Below, one piece after another: positions 54,397-62,665 of a stretch of DNA of 64,000 nucleotides (positions within the stretch are counted from its first letter, which is position 1; each line of letters opens with the position of its first letter). Source of the DNA: Sphingomonadales bacterium (lineage in GTDB: Bacteria; Pseudomonadota; Alphaproteobacteria; Sphingomonadales; Sphingomonadaceae); NCBI GenBank assembly GCA_016704425.1, contig JADJAC010000002.1:496001-560000 (forward strand), written 5' to 3'. The notes below the pieces were generated by a model that was not told the origin of the DNA, ran no database searches, and was given only the letters and a program-made list of their open reading frames with translations. The position numbers were made by a program, and so were the translations under genes.

Positions 54397-54742
54397 CGGA
54401 TACTTGCCGACACTCGTCTATCGCTGGCTGCCTGGTGACACGCCAGATTGGTGCATTATGGAAATCCGCCTGCTGATGCCGACACCCAAGGGGCAGAAGC
54501 GTCCGCGCGCAGCGGAACGGGTTTACATTCCAGATGACCAGCCCTTCGCTTGGGCCAAGGAATACATGGGCGAAGCGCTGGCCGGTGTTTTCGATCAAGA
54601 CCTTGCCAATTTGCCTCACGTGCAGACAGGCATGAAGGCATCCGGCAATGGCGTGATGGAACTCGGTGCCTATCAGGATAGCCGCGTGCGTCATTTCCAG
54701 ACAACCTTGATGAAGTATATCAACGGCGAACTGCCCGCCTGA
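54397..54742 (+). pseudogene. Rieske oxygenase alpha subunit, C-terminal fragment
   Basis: The frame open at the IS edge reads GYLPTLVYRWLPGDTPDWC, and continues to 'FDQDLANLPHVQTGMKASGN' and 'DSRVRHFQTTLMKYINGE', the last third of a Rieske oxygenase catalytic domain. The N-terminal Rieske domain and iron site are missing. It is not the lost end of the oxygenase at 3335, because that protein already contains this segment of the fold. It is followed after 18 bases by an intact NmrA-like gene. Confidence 0.85.
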
Positions 54743-54760
54743 GCGCATAGGGGGGCAGAA

Positions 54761-55678
54761 ATGCCAATTACGAAAGTCATCGTGTTCGGCGCTTCCGCCG
54801 ACCAGGGAATTCCGCTTGTCAACGCGCTGCAGCGACGCGGCTTCGACGTTAGCGCCGGCGCGCGGCGGGCGAATGCGATGGACCAGACACTCTTTCCCGA
54901 CCTGCGAGTCGTTCAATGCGATATCACTGACAGCGACAGCCTGAAGCGCGCCTTCGAAGGTCAGGATGCTCTGGCGATGCACCTGCCGTTCGAGTTCGAC
55001 CGTTCGCGGGCCGCCGCATTTGGCAAGAGCATTGCAGATGGCGCACGCGGTTCGGGCCTGAAGAAGATTGTCTTCAATACAAGCTGCTTCGTTGCCGACC
55101 ACGACCTTGATCTGACCGCCCATGATGGCCGCAGGGACATTGAGCGATCACTCGAAGAGACAGGTATTCCCTGCGTATTCATCGAGCCCACGGTCTTCAT
55201 GAACAATATCATCCGGGTTTGGACCAAGCCGTCGATCGTCAATCGCGGCATATTTGCCTATCCCGCCAAACCTTCGCTTCGCATAAGCTGGATCGCGCTC
55301 GAAGACGTTGGCGAATACATGGCCGCTGCCCTTGAAACCAGCAAGGCAGATGGCCTTCATGTCCCCGTGGGCGGCCCCGAGGCCCTTGTCGGCGATGAAG
55401 TCGCAGAACTCATTTCCCAGGAAGTCGGGAAACCCGTCAGGTTCTTGAGCCTCGAACCCGATGACTTTGCGGGCAACATGAGTGAACTCGTGACAGGCTC
55501 GCGCGAACTCCTGCCCGGCACGCCCTATGCGGGAATGGCGAAATTCTACCGCTTCTACAATTCCCAGGCGGAGAGCCCCTTGGTGGTCGATCCCGCCGAG
55601 ACGATCAAACTCCTCGATGTCATGCCAATGCCGATGCGCGAATGGCTTAAACGCTGGGATTGGTCAAAGCCGATCTAG
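54761..55678 (+). CDS. NmrA-family NAD(P)-binding protein
   Basis: The 305-residue protein starts MPITKVIVFGASADQGIPLV with a Rossmann motif and has 'GSGLKKIVFNTSCFVADH', 'RISWIALEDVGEYMAAALE' and VPVGGPEALVGDEVAEL. It is a paralogue of the protein at 37314. In both places an NmrA-like gene lies next to a Rieske oxygenase gene, intact there and fragmentary here, suggesting the two act in sequence. A GGGGGGCAG ribosome site precedes the ATG. It converges with the lipoyl-protein gene. Confidence 0.85.
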   Translation: MPITKVIVFGASADQGIPLVNALQRRGFDVSAGARRANAMDQTLFPDLRVVQCDITDSDSLKRAFEGQDALAMHLPFEFDRSRAAAFGKSIADGARGSGLKKIVFNTSCFVADHDLDLTAHDGRRDIERSLEETGIPCVFIEPTVFMNNIIRVWTKPSIVNRGIFAYPAKPSLRISWIALEDVGEYMAAALETSKADGLHVPVGGPEALVGDEVAELISQEVGKPVRFLSLEPDDFAGNMSELVTGSRELLPGTPYAGMAKFYRFYNSQAESPLVVDPAETIKLLDVMPMPMREWLKRWDWSKPI

Positions 55679-55712
55679 GGGGTCCGATCGGCATGCGCCG
55701 AACGCAGGCGCC

Positions 55713-55943
55713 TTACTCGATCATCCCGATCAGATCGCCGACCTGATAGACTTCGCCTTCGATGCCGGTCGGGCGAATAATGCCACTGACCTGAGCCTCG
55801 ATTTCCGTGGTGCTCTTGTCGGTTTCGACAGTGTAGATGACCTGCCCGGCCTCAACAGCCTCGCCGTCGCCAAACATCCATTCCAGCAATGTCATTTCCG
55901 TGGCGCTCATGCCAAGTTTGGGAATCCGGATTTCAGAGGGCAT
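55713..55943 (-). CDS. Stand-alone lipoyl-domain protein
   Basis: The 76-residue protein is a single biotinyl/lipoyl domain. Lys43 in VETDKSTTEIEA is the attachment site, and 'GQVIYTVETDKSTTEIEAQV' agrees with E2 lipoyl domains rather than biotin carriers (which have MKM). There is no subunit-binding or acyltransferase domain. It follows E1 beta by three bases in the operon SDR, E1 alpha, E1 beta, lipoyl protein. It would accept the acyl group from E1 and pass it to an acyltransferase encoded elsewhere, possibly the E2 at 31207. Confidence 0.9.
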   Translation of the reverse strand: MPSEIRIPKLGMSATEMTLLEWMFGDGEAVEAGQVIYTVETDKSTTEIEAQVSGIIRPTGIEGEVYQVGDLIGMIE

Positions 55944-55946
55944 TGA

Positions 55947-56933
55947 TCAACCTCGTCCCATGCTTGCCTTGATCTGATCCACGATCTGCTGCTTGTTCGG
56001 GATCCAGGCCTGCTCCAGAACGGAAGCGAACGGGACTGGCGAAAAGGTTCCCCCAATTCGCCGAACAGGCCCTTTCAGCGAATCCCAGCATTTCTCCTGG
56101 ATATTCGCGGCGATTTCGGCACCCGTGCCGAAGGGCCTTACCGCTTCATGCAATGTCAGGGCCCTCCCGGTTTTCCTCACGGATGCCAGGACAGTTGCCT
56201 CGTCATAAGGCGCAATCGAACGCAGATCGATGACTTCCACCGAGATGCCTTCATTCGCGAGCTCGGAAGCCACCGCCAATGCATCAAGCACCGTTCGGCC
56301 ATAGGTAATGACTGAAACATCACTGCCCTCCCGCGCGACAGCCGCCTTGCCCAGCGGAACGCGATAGCCCGGGCCAGGATCCTGGGACTTGAGACCGTAA
56401 CAGAGGATATTCTCGATAAAGATGACGGGATCGTTGCAATCGATGCTTGACCGCATGAGGCCTTGAGCGTCAGCCGCATTGGAGGGTGTAACAACGTGAA
56501 GCCCGGCCACATGGGCAAACCACGCCTCGAGCATATCGGAATGCTGACCGCCAAAGCCGACCCCCACGCCTGTCGTGGTGCGGATCACCAGCGGGACATT
56601 GGTCTGGCCTCCTGACATGAAGCGCAATTTTGCGGCATGATTGACAATCTGGTCCATGCACACGCCGACGAAGTTCATGAGCATGATTTCCGCAATGGGG
56701 CGCTGACCGGCGAGGGCAGCTCCAACTGCAGCTCCGACAATCGCGGTTTCGGAAATCGGCGTCGCCCGAATGCGATTTTCGCCATACTTCTCGGTCAGGC
56801 CGGCGGTGATCTTGAAAACGCCCCCGCCTTGCTTGGCAGCGACGTCCTCACCAAGACAGAACACGCCGCTGTTTTCGGCCATGGCTTCGTCAATGGCACG
56901 GTTAAGCGCTTGAGCCATCGTGATCTCACCCAT
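55947..56933 (-). CDS. 2-oxoacid/acetoin dehydrogenase E1 beta subunit, second set
   Basis: The 328-residue protein begins MGEITMAQALNRAIDEAMAE and has 'VFCLGEDVAAKQGGGVFKI', 'ATPISETAIVGAAVGAALA' and 'GVGVGFGGQHSDMLEAWFAH'. It is the transketolase-like beta chain. Its ATG overlaps the E1 alpha stop by one base (TGATG). It differs throughout from the E1 beta at 32636, so the two sets diverged long ago or were acquired separately. It is followed by the lipoyl protein instead of a full E2. Confidence 0.92.
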   Translation of the reverse strand: MGEITMAQALNRAIDEAMAENSGVFCLGEDVAAKQGGGVFKITAGLTEKYGENRIRATPISETAIVGAAVGAALAGQRPIAEIMLMNFVGVCMDQIVNHAAKLRFMSGGQTNVPLVIRTTTGVGVGFGGQHSDMLEAWFAHVAGLHVVTPSNAADAQGLMRSSIDCNDPVIFIENILCYGLKSQDPGPGYRVPLGKAAVAREGSDVSVITYGRTVLDALAVASELANEGISVEVIDLRSIAPYDEATVLASVRKTGRALTLHEAVRPFGTGAEIAANIQEKCWDSLKGPVRRIGGTFSPVPFASVLEQAWIPNKQQIVDQIKASMGRG

Positions 56934-57904
56934 CAGGCCGGCACCTTCTCGAAAACGTCAATCTGGAGCTCTTCCGGCCCGGGCAGATCGGCAGCCAGCG
57001 CCTTTGCCACAGCGTCCTCAATTTCGGCATCAATGCCCGCCACAATGGCATCGAGTTCATCTTCGGTGAACTGTCGCTCAAGCATGACGGCGCGAAGCTT
57101 TGGCAACGGGTCTTCGCGCTGCATTTCCGCAAGATGTTCCTTTGGCATGTAGGAGAAATCGGCACCGAAGAAATGCCCCATCATGCGATAGCACATTGCC
57201 TCAATCAGGGTCGGCCCCTCCCCGGCTCTCGCGCGATCCACGGCATCCTTGGCCGCATGGTACATGGCAAATACATCATTGCCGTCCACTCTGACGCCCT
57301 TCATCCCATAGCCAGCTGCTCGTCCGTAAATGGATTCGCTCTGCGTATGGTCTGCAAAGGCCGTATGCTCGCCATAGCGGTTGTTCTGACACAGGAAGAC
57401 AACCGGAAGCTTGTAAAGCTGCGCCATGTTGAGGGCTTCGTGGAAGGCTCCGATGTTGGCCGCTCCGTCGCCAAAGCTCACCATGGTAACCTTGCCATCG
57501 CCAGTATTCTGGCTGGCCATCGCAAGTCCATTTGCAATGGGCAGGCCAGAGCCGACCACGCCGGTGGTGACCATGATCCCCTTTTCAGGGTGTGTGATGT
57601 GCATCGTGCCGCCTTTGCCCTTGCACGTGCCCGTCACCTTGCCAAGGCATTCGGCCCACCATTTTTCCGCTGGTATGCCCTTCGCGGTCTGCTCGCCCTG
57701 ACCGCGATATGTGCACACGACATAGTCTTCATCTTTGAGAGCCGCCATCGCGGCAGCAGAGACAAGCTCCTGCCCGCGCACACAATAATACATGACGGCA
57801 ACCTTGCCTTGCATCAGCAAGGAACGGAACTTTTCATCCGTCCGGTTGACCTTCATCGTGCGCGTGTAAATGTCGAGCAACGTGTCTCGATCAATGTCTG
57901 CCAT
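56933..57904 (-). CDS. 2-oxoacid/acetoin dehydrogenase E1 alpha subunit, second set
   Basis: The 323-residue protein starts MADIDRDTLLDIYTRTMKVN and has the thiamine-diphosphate motif FGDGAANIGAFHEALNMA with NNRYGEHT, plus 'CTYRGQGEQTAKGIPAEKW'. With its E1 beta partner it forms the decarboxylating part of a second dehydrogenase. It follows an SDR gene by 35 bases. The SDR might make the keto substrate that this E1 decarboxylates, which is inference from context. Confidence 0.92.
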   Translation of the reverse strand: MADIDRDTLLDIYTRTMKVNRTDEKFRSLLMQGKVAVMYYCVRGQELVSAAAMAALKDEDYVVCTYRGQGEQTAKGIPAEKWWAECLGKVTGTCKGKGGTMHITHPEKGIMVTTGVVGSGLPIANGLAMASQNTGDGKVTMVSFGDGAANIGAFHEALNMAQLYKLPVVFLCQNNRYGEHTAFADHTQSESIYGRAAGYGMKGVRVDGNDVFAMYHAAKDAVDRARAGEGPTLIEAMCYRMMGHFFGADFSYMPKEHLAEMQREDPLPKLRAVMLERQFTEDELDAIVAGIDAEIEDAVAKALAADLPGPEELQIDVFEKVPA

Positions 57905-57939
57905 GATCCTGCCTCTTGCCTTGTGCGACCGGCAGCGCG

Positions 57940-58704
57940 TCAGAACTGGACGCGCTGGGTGAAGCCTCCATCGATGACGATGTTGGCACCCGTCATGTAC
58001 GGGCAGGCAGGGCTTGCGACAAACACGACGGCCTTTGCGACTTCTTCCGGCTCGCCAAAGCGCCCGGTCGGCATCTTGGCGAGCGTGCCGTCATAGAGCG
58101 CCGGCATGACCTTGCGGATCATTTCCCAGTTTCCGCCCTCATAGTAGATGGCGCCCGGTGACACTGTGTTGACCCTGATGCCCTTCGCAGCAAGCGCCTG
58201 GCTCAACTGACTGCCATAAGTAATGAGCGCTGCCTTGAGCGCGTTGAACGGCTGTGGCGCAATGAAGGTTTCAAGAGCTGCTGTCGATGACATGAAGATG
58301 ATTGATCCCGTGCCGGATTCGGCCAGAGCCGGCGTCAGCACCTCAACTGCAAGCGCAGCACCCATGATGTCCATATCAAGGCCTGCTTGCCAGTCGCCGG
58401 TTCCTCCGGTTCCGGACGAGCTCGCCATATGGACAAAGATGTCGCATCCACCCAGCTCATCGGCCGCCTTGGCGAGCCAGGCCTTATAGCCCTCGTGGTT
58501 TCCGGCCATGTCGAGAACTTCGGCAAAAACCTTGCCGTTTCCGGCCTTTGCAATCGCATCCCGCGCGGCGTCGATCTTGTCCTGCTTGCGCGAGAAGAAG
58601 GCCACATCAGCGCCTTCCGCTGCAAAATGCTTGAGCGACGCAAGGCCAAGGCCATGCGCTCCGCCGTTCATGATGACTTTTTTTCCCTTGAGCCCCAGGT
58701 CCAT
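57940..58704 (-). CDS. SDR-family protein with catalytic Tyr replaced by Phe
   Basis: The 254-residue protein has an SDR cofactor loop GGAHGLGLASLKHF, a serine region MSSTAALETF and a C-terminal 'PYMTGANIVIDGGFTQRVQF'. At the active site the expected Tyr-x3-Lys reads F153-N-A-L-K157, so the proton-donor tyrosine is absent while the lysine and serine remain. Normal alcohol dehydrogenase chemistry may therefore be lost or changed. It leads the operon with E1 alpha, E1 beta and the lipoyl protein. Confidence 0.88.
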   Translation of the reverse strand: MDLGLKGKKVIMNGGAHGLGLASLKHFAAEGADVAFFSRKQDKIDAARDAIAKAGNGKVFAEVLDMAGNHEGYKAWLAKAADELGGCDIFVHMASSSGTGGTGDWQAGLDMDIMGAALAVEVLTPALAESGTGSIIFMSSTAALETFIAPQPFNALKAALITYGSQLSQALAAKGIRVNTVSPGAIYYEGGNWEMIRKVMPALYDGTLAKMPTGRFGEPEEVAKAVVFVASPACPYMTGANIVIDGGFTQRVQF

Positions 58705-59072
58705 GTCTTACTCCTCCCGGCCAGATTTCCAGAAGGACTGAAATAGACCGCACGCCGCGCCTCGTTAACCCGCAAATGTAACAGGAAAGGACATTGTTAG
58801 GCGAAAAGCCTCCACCAACAACGACGCCGCTCTGATCGCCAGGTGACTGTCAGTTCATGGTGCCCAGGAGAGGCGTAAAAATTCTGTCTCAGGCAATGCC
58901 GAGGCATCCCTAACCACACTGTAAATTAGCCGATCTGGCTTGTAAGGTGTTCGCGGTCGGTCGCCCACATTTGCCTGAAATCCCACCGATTTGTGGGAAC
59001 GAATGTGGGAGCATTTTCGGCAGCCATTCCGTGGGAACGGAAGCCGAAGATTCCCCGAATGGGACTCGAACG
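58705..59072. other. Gap between catabolic operon and integrase
   Basis: No gene is supported here. The part just before the integrase contains repeated GTGGGAACG words (near 58995 and 59032) and a small hairpin in GGCAGCCATTCCGTGGGAAC, which could be recombination-related. An attachment site is plausible because integrases of this kind lie next to att, but no tRNA and no direct-repeat partner were found. Confidence 0.4.
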
Positions 59073-60260
59073 ATGGCACTGACAACACTGAAAGTGAAGA
59101 ACGCAAAACCGGGTCGACATGTAGATGGCCGTGGCCTTTGTCTGCTGGTCAAGGAAAGCGGCGCGGCGACCTGGGTGCTGCGTATGCAGCACAAAGGCAG
59201 GCGGAGGGATTACGGGCTTGGCTCTGCCATGGACGTTTCCCTTGTCGAAGCCCGAGAGGCGGCAACGGCGCTGCGGAGCAAAGTTCGCGCTGGTGCTGAT
59301 CCGGTGGCGGAGCGGCGCAAGGCCCGCAAGGTCATACCCAGCTTCGAAACGGCGGCGCGCGACTGTTACGACGCCTTGAAGGAGGGCTGGAAGAACCGCC
59401 GCTATGCGAACTGGATCTCTAGCTTCGAGAACCACGTATTCCCGCACATCGGCACCAAGCCTGTCGATCAGGTGGATAGCGCCTGTGTTGTCACCGTGCT
59501 GTCGCCCATTTGGCTGGAAATCCCGGAAACGGCCCGTCGCCTGCTACAACGCATAGGCGCGGTGCTGGACTTCGCACATATCAAGGGCTGGCGGGCCGAG
59601 GAGACTTCTCTACGTTCGGTGCGGAAGGGCCTTCCGCGCCAGACGGCGAAAGCTGTGCACCTTGAAGCAATGCCGTTTGCCGAAGTGCCTGAACTTATGG
59701 CTCAATTGGCAGCAGCGTCGCCTACGACCGGCAGGGACGCGCTGCGTTTCACGATCTACAATGCCGTGCGCTCGAACGAGACGCGCTTCGCGGTATGGAG
59801 CGAATTTGATCTGGAGAAAGCGATCTGGACCATTCCCGGCGAGCGCATGAAGGCGCGGGAAACCCATGTCGTGCCGCTGTCTCCATCCGCCGTGGCACTG
59901 CTACAAAAGCGATTGAATGAGCGGACCAGCGATGACGGGCTTGTATTCTCGGCAAACGGCGAGAAGCCGATCAGCGACATGACGATGACCAAATTGCTCC
60001 GCAATGACGGGATCGCAGGAGCGACGGTTCACGGCTTCCGATCGTCCTTTACGGACTGGGCAGCGGAGAAAACGGATTTCCCGAAGGAAGTTGCCGATAA
60101 GGCATTGGCGCACAAGCTGAGCAATCAGGTTGAAGCCGCCTATCGCCGGACAGATTTCTTCGACAAGCGCCGAGATCTGATGGCGCGTTGGGCGGAATTC
60201 CTGGACGCCGGAAAGGCGAACCCTGGGGCTAGAGCGGTTTCCGCTCAATCCGGATCATAG
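59073..60260 (+). CDS. Tyrosine-type site-specific integrase, C-terminus altered by IS630
   Basis: The start at 59073 (MALTTLKVKNAKPGRHVDGR) gives a P4-type integrase with the N-terminal DUF4102 arm-binding domain and a C-terminal catalytic domain. Visible catalytic motifs are HGFRSSFTDWA (H-x2-R), ALAHKLSNQVEAAYRR with the tyrosine, and an upstream arginine in AVRSNETRF. It would integrate and excise a genomic island. Native sequence ends at 60231, where an IS630-type element begins; the last eight residues come from the IS. Joining across the element restores about 18 further codons ending ARAAA. Activity may be kept because the catalytic tyrosine is upstream. Confidence 0.9.
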   Translation: MALTTLKVKNAKPGRHVDGRGLCLLVKESGAATWVLRMQHKGRRRDYGLGSAMDVSLVEAREAATALRSKVRAGADPVAERRKARKVIPSFETAARDCYDALKEGWKNRRYANWISSFENHVFPHIGTKPVDQVDSACVVTVLSPIWLEIPETARRLLQRIGAVLDFAHIKGWRAEETSLRSVRKGLPRQTAKAVHLEAMPFAEVPELMAQLAAASPTTGRDALRFTIYNAVRSNETRFAVWSEFDLEKAIWTIPGERMKARETHVVPLSPSAVALLQKRLNERTSDDGLVFSANGEKPISDMTMTKLLRNDGIAGATVHGFRSSFTDWAAEKTDFPKEVADKALAHKLSNQVEAAYRRTDFFDKRRDLMARWAEFLDAGKANPGARAVSAQSGS

Positions 60261-60846
60261 CCGCACGAGCTGAAGTAGTTGGCGCATTCTGCGGGCTTGA
60301 AGAGATCGACGAGCCTGCCGATCAGGTCCCAGAGGCCGCTGACGGTTCGCTCGCCTGCTTTGCGCAACATTGCCTTCAAGCGCGAAAACGCCTTCTCGAT
60401 GGGATTGAAGTCAGGACTGTAGGGCGGAAGGAAGCGCAGCGATGCGCCGGCAGCCTCGATAAGCGTCTGCACCGATGCGCGCTTGTGGCTCGACAGGTTG
60501 TCCATGACGACGATGTCGCCCTGGCGCAGTTCGGGCACCAGCACCTGGGCCACGTAGGCTTCGAACCAATCGCCGTTGATGGGGCCATCGAGCACCATGG
60601 GCGCGATCATACCGGTCATGCGCAGGCCCGCGACCAGCGTGGTGGTCTTGCGATGGCCATGCGGGTACCCCATCCGCAGGCGTTCGCCCTTGGCGCACCG
60701 ACCATGGCTACGGGTCATGTTGGTGGCGGTCCACGTCTCATCGATGAACACGAGGCGTTCCGGTGCCAGATCGAGCTGGCCGTCGAACCAGTACTGGCGC
60801 TGCCTCAGGACGTCGGGGCGGTCTTGCTCGATCGCGTGCCCGGTCT
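60245..60846 (-). pseudogene. IS630-family transposase, C-terminal half
   Basis: Reading from the IS1111 junction the sequence gives KTGHAIEQDRPDVLRQ, then 'RLVFIDETWTATNMTRSHGR', 'VMDNLSSHKRASVQTL' and PPYSPDFNPIEKAFSRLK, the DDE catalytic core with D, D and E visible. The N-terminal DNA-binding half is on the other side of the inserted IS1111 element. The two halves cannot make one protein now. Confidence 0.9.
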
Positions 60847-62203
60847 TTATGGGATGGCCCGCCCCTTTTCCCCGGCATCGGATATGATGCTGGTGCTTGA
60901 AGAGGAAAGGAGCGGACCGATGTCTATTGTGATCCTTGGCGTTGATTTGGGCAAGAATGCCTGCAGTGTGGTGGGCGTGGATGCGGCGGGAGCTGTCGTC
61001 GTACGCAGGTCGATGCGCCGCCAGACGCTGGTCGACTACGTTGCCAAGCTTCCTGTGTGCGTGGTCGCGATGGAGGCATGTTGCGGTGCCCATTATCTGG
61101 GGCGCCTGTTCGCCGCGCACGGACATGAGATCCGGCTGATGTCGCCGGAGTACGTACGGCCGTATGTCAAAGCACAGAAGAACGATGACCGCGACGCCGA
61201 GGGGATCGCCGAGGCCGCCTCGCGTCCAACGATGCGCTTCGTCGAACTCAAGACCCAGGAGCAGTTGGACATCCAGACGCTCCACCGGGTTCGCTCGCGC
61301 CTGGTGGCTGAGCGCAGGAGCCTGACCAACCAGTTGCGGGCGATCCTGCTGGAGCGCGGGACCATTTTCCCGGTTGGGCGGCGCAAGCTGGAACTCGGCA
61401 TCGATGCCCTGCTGGCCGATGAGGATACGACCTTGTCACCGCGTCTGCGCCAGTTGGTGGCCGAACTGCGTGCCGAATGGCGCGAACTCGATACCAGGGT
61501 GGAAGCGCTAAACGGCGAGTTTGTCGAGCTGGCGCGCAATGACGCGGCTGCCCGGCGGCTCACATCCATCCCCGGCGTCGGGGTGCTGAACGCAACTGCC
61601 CTGATTGCAGCCGTGGGCGATGCCAGCAGCTTTGCCAAAGCCCGAGACCTGGGTGCCTGGCTCGGTCTGGTGCCCCGTCAGCATACTACCGGCGGCAAGC
61701 CGCGGCTGCTCGGCATCTCCAAGCGAGGCAACACCTACTTGCGCACCTTGCTCATCCACGGTGCCCGAGCAGCATTGCCGTCGCTGGCGCGAAGCGAGAC
61801 CCCGTTGGGGCGCTGGTTGACAGGAATGATCGAGCGAGGAGTCCACCGCAATGCTATCGTCGTCGCGCTGGCCAACAAGCTGGCGCGGATCGCATGGGCG
61901 GCCTTGCGCAAGGACGCGACGTTCGAACGCGGCTACCCAGTCGCGGCATAACCGGATCGGCCGCACGCATCTTCGTGCATAGGCCAACGATGTTTGCAGG
62001 AAGGATCGTGAAGATGGCCTGACAGTCGATCGGCGTCTGGAAAGCCCGGCCAAAAAAATGGCACTCGTTGCCGGCGTCTTTATTGTGGCTCCAGACGTGC
62101 GGATGTCCATCTTGGCCATGGGGTCACCCATGAGACCGCATACGTTGACGCAGACTGATCAGAACACTTCAAAATCCCCCTTGCAGACGGGGCGGGCCAT
62201 ACG
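60847..62203 (+). mobile_element. IS110-family (IS1111 group) element nested in IS630
   Basis: Subterminal inverted repeats ATGGCCCGCCCC (60854-60865) and GGGGCGGGCCAT (62189-62200) frame one transposase. The few bases outside the repeats on each side are as expected for the IS1111 group. The element interrupts the IS630 transposase within a run of A codons (R-K-K / K-T-G-H). Exact ends are uncertain by a few bases because of the A/T run. Confidence 0.85.
60920..61951 (+). CDS. IS110-family (IS1111 group) transposase
   Basis: The 343-residue protein starts MSIVILGVDLGKNACSVVGV and has the RuvC-like DEDD residues in GVDLGK, AMEACCG and KNDDRDAEGIAEAA, followed by the C-terminal Transposase_20 region 'SIPGVGVLNATALIAAVGDA' and 'YLRTLLIHGARA'. 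It is intact. The start ATG follows GGAAAGGAGCGG. The transposase recombines a circular form using the subterminal repeats. It is probably the most recently inserted mobile element of this nest. Confidence 0.92.
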   Translation: MSIVILGVDLGKNACSVVGVDAAGAVVVRRSMRRQTLVDYVAKLPVCVVAMEACCGAHYLGRLFAAHGHEIRLMSPEYVRPYVKAQKNDDRDAEGIAEAASRPTMRFVELKTQEQLDIQTLHRVRSRLVAERRSLTNQLRAILLERGTIFPVGRRKLELGIDALLADEDTTLSPRLRQLVAELRAEWRELDTRVEALNGEFVELARNDAAARRLTSIPGVGVLNATALIAAVGDASSFAKARDLGAWLGLVPRQHTTGGKPRLLGISKRGNTYLRTLLIHGARAALPSLARSETPLGRWLTGMIERGVHRNAIVVALANKLARIAWAALRKDATFERGYPVAA

Positions 62204-62548
62204 TTTTTTCCGAGTGATGCCGTGGCGCGCGAAAAACCTGTGCAGGGTGCCGATACCAACCGAAGTGCCCCGTTCGATCAGCCTCGCCTGTATCTCGACC
62301 AGCGTCATGTCGGCCTGTTCGGTCACCAGTTCGCGGATGAATGCGCCCTGCGCCTCAATCCGGGCCGAGTGCCGGTCTCCGCCGCGTGGTTTGGCAACAG
62401 CCTGCCCATGCTCTCGTGCCAGCTGCCGCCAGCGGATCGCGCTCGATACGCTGACCCCAAAGCGACCCGCCGCCGCGCGGCAACTCAAGCCGCCGTCAAT
62501 CGCGGAAACAACCCTGTCCCGAAGATCCTGTGAAAGCGAGCGCGCCAT
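62204..62548 (-). pseudogene. IS630-family transposase, N-terminal half
   Basis: It starts MARSLSQDLRDRVVSAIDGG and contains two helix-turn-helix units (SCRAAAGRFGVSVSSAIRWR, then MTLVEIQARLIERGTSVGIG), ending HRFFARHGITRKK at the IS1111 junction. It continues in the 60245-60846 piece. The reading frame now runs into IS1111 sequence (RMARPVCKGDFEVF). Confidence 0.9.
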
Positions 62549-62665
62549 CCATGCCGGCCTCCTTCGCCAGCAGGCAGCGTGAATCACATCAGGTGTCAGA
62601 TGGGAATCCCCGACGATTCAGTTCGTGTGGAAACCGCTCTAATTCAGCCAAGGCGGCAGACGAGC

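Larger units (their letters stand above)
60232..62639 (-). mobile_element. IS630-family element, interrupted by an IS1111-type element
   Basis: The ends carry the inverted repeat GAGCGGTTTCC / GGAAACCGCTC and are flanked by TA on both sides (60230-60231 and 62640-62641), the target duplication expected for IS630. The transposase is on the minus strand in two pieces separated by another insertion sequence. The element lies in the 3' end of the integrase gene. Confidence 0.88.

Noticed and set aside
3335..54742. The idea that the Rieske N-part (3335-4569) and the Rieske C-fragment (54397-54742) are two halves of one gene split by inversion between the IS copies
   Set aside because: The left gene already contains nearly the full catalytic domain, so the two parts overlap in the fold and must come from different genes.
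52871..59020. A 15-base match GTGGGAGCATTTTCG near 52871 and near 59006, as a possible att pair
   Set aside because: A 15-base match is expected by chance about once or twice among all pairs in a window of this size, and the first site lies within a gene fragment.
59040..59075. GGGACTCGAACG just before the integrase, resembling the 3' part of a tRNA on the minus strand
   Set aside because: No acceptor, D or anticodon arms can be folded around it, so it is not a tRNA gene; a tRNA-derived att remnant cannot be shown.
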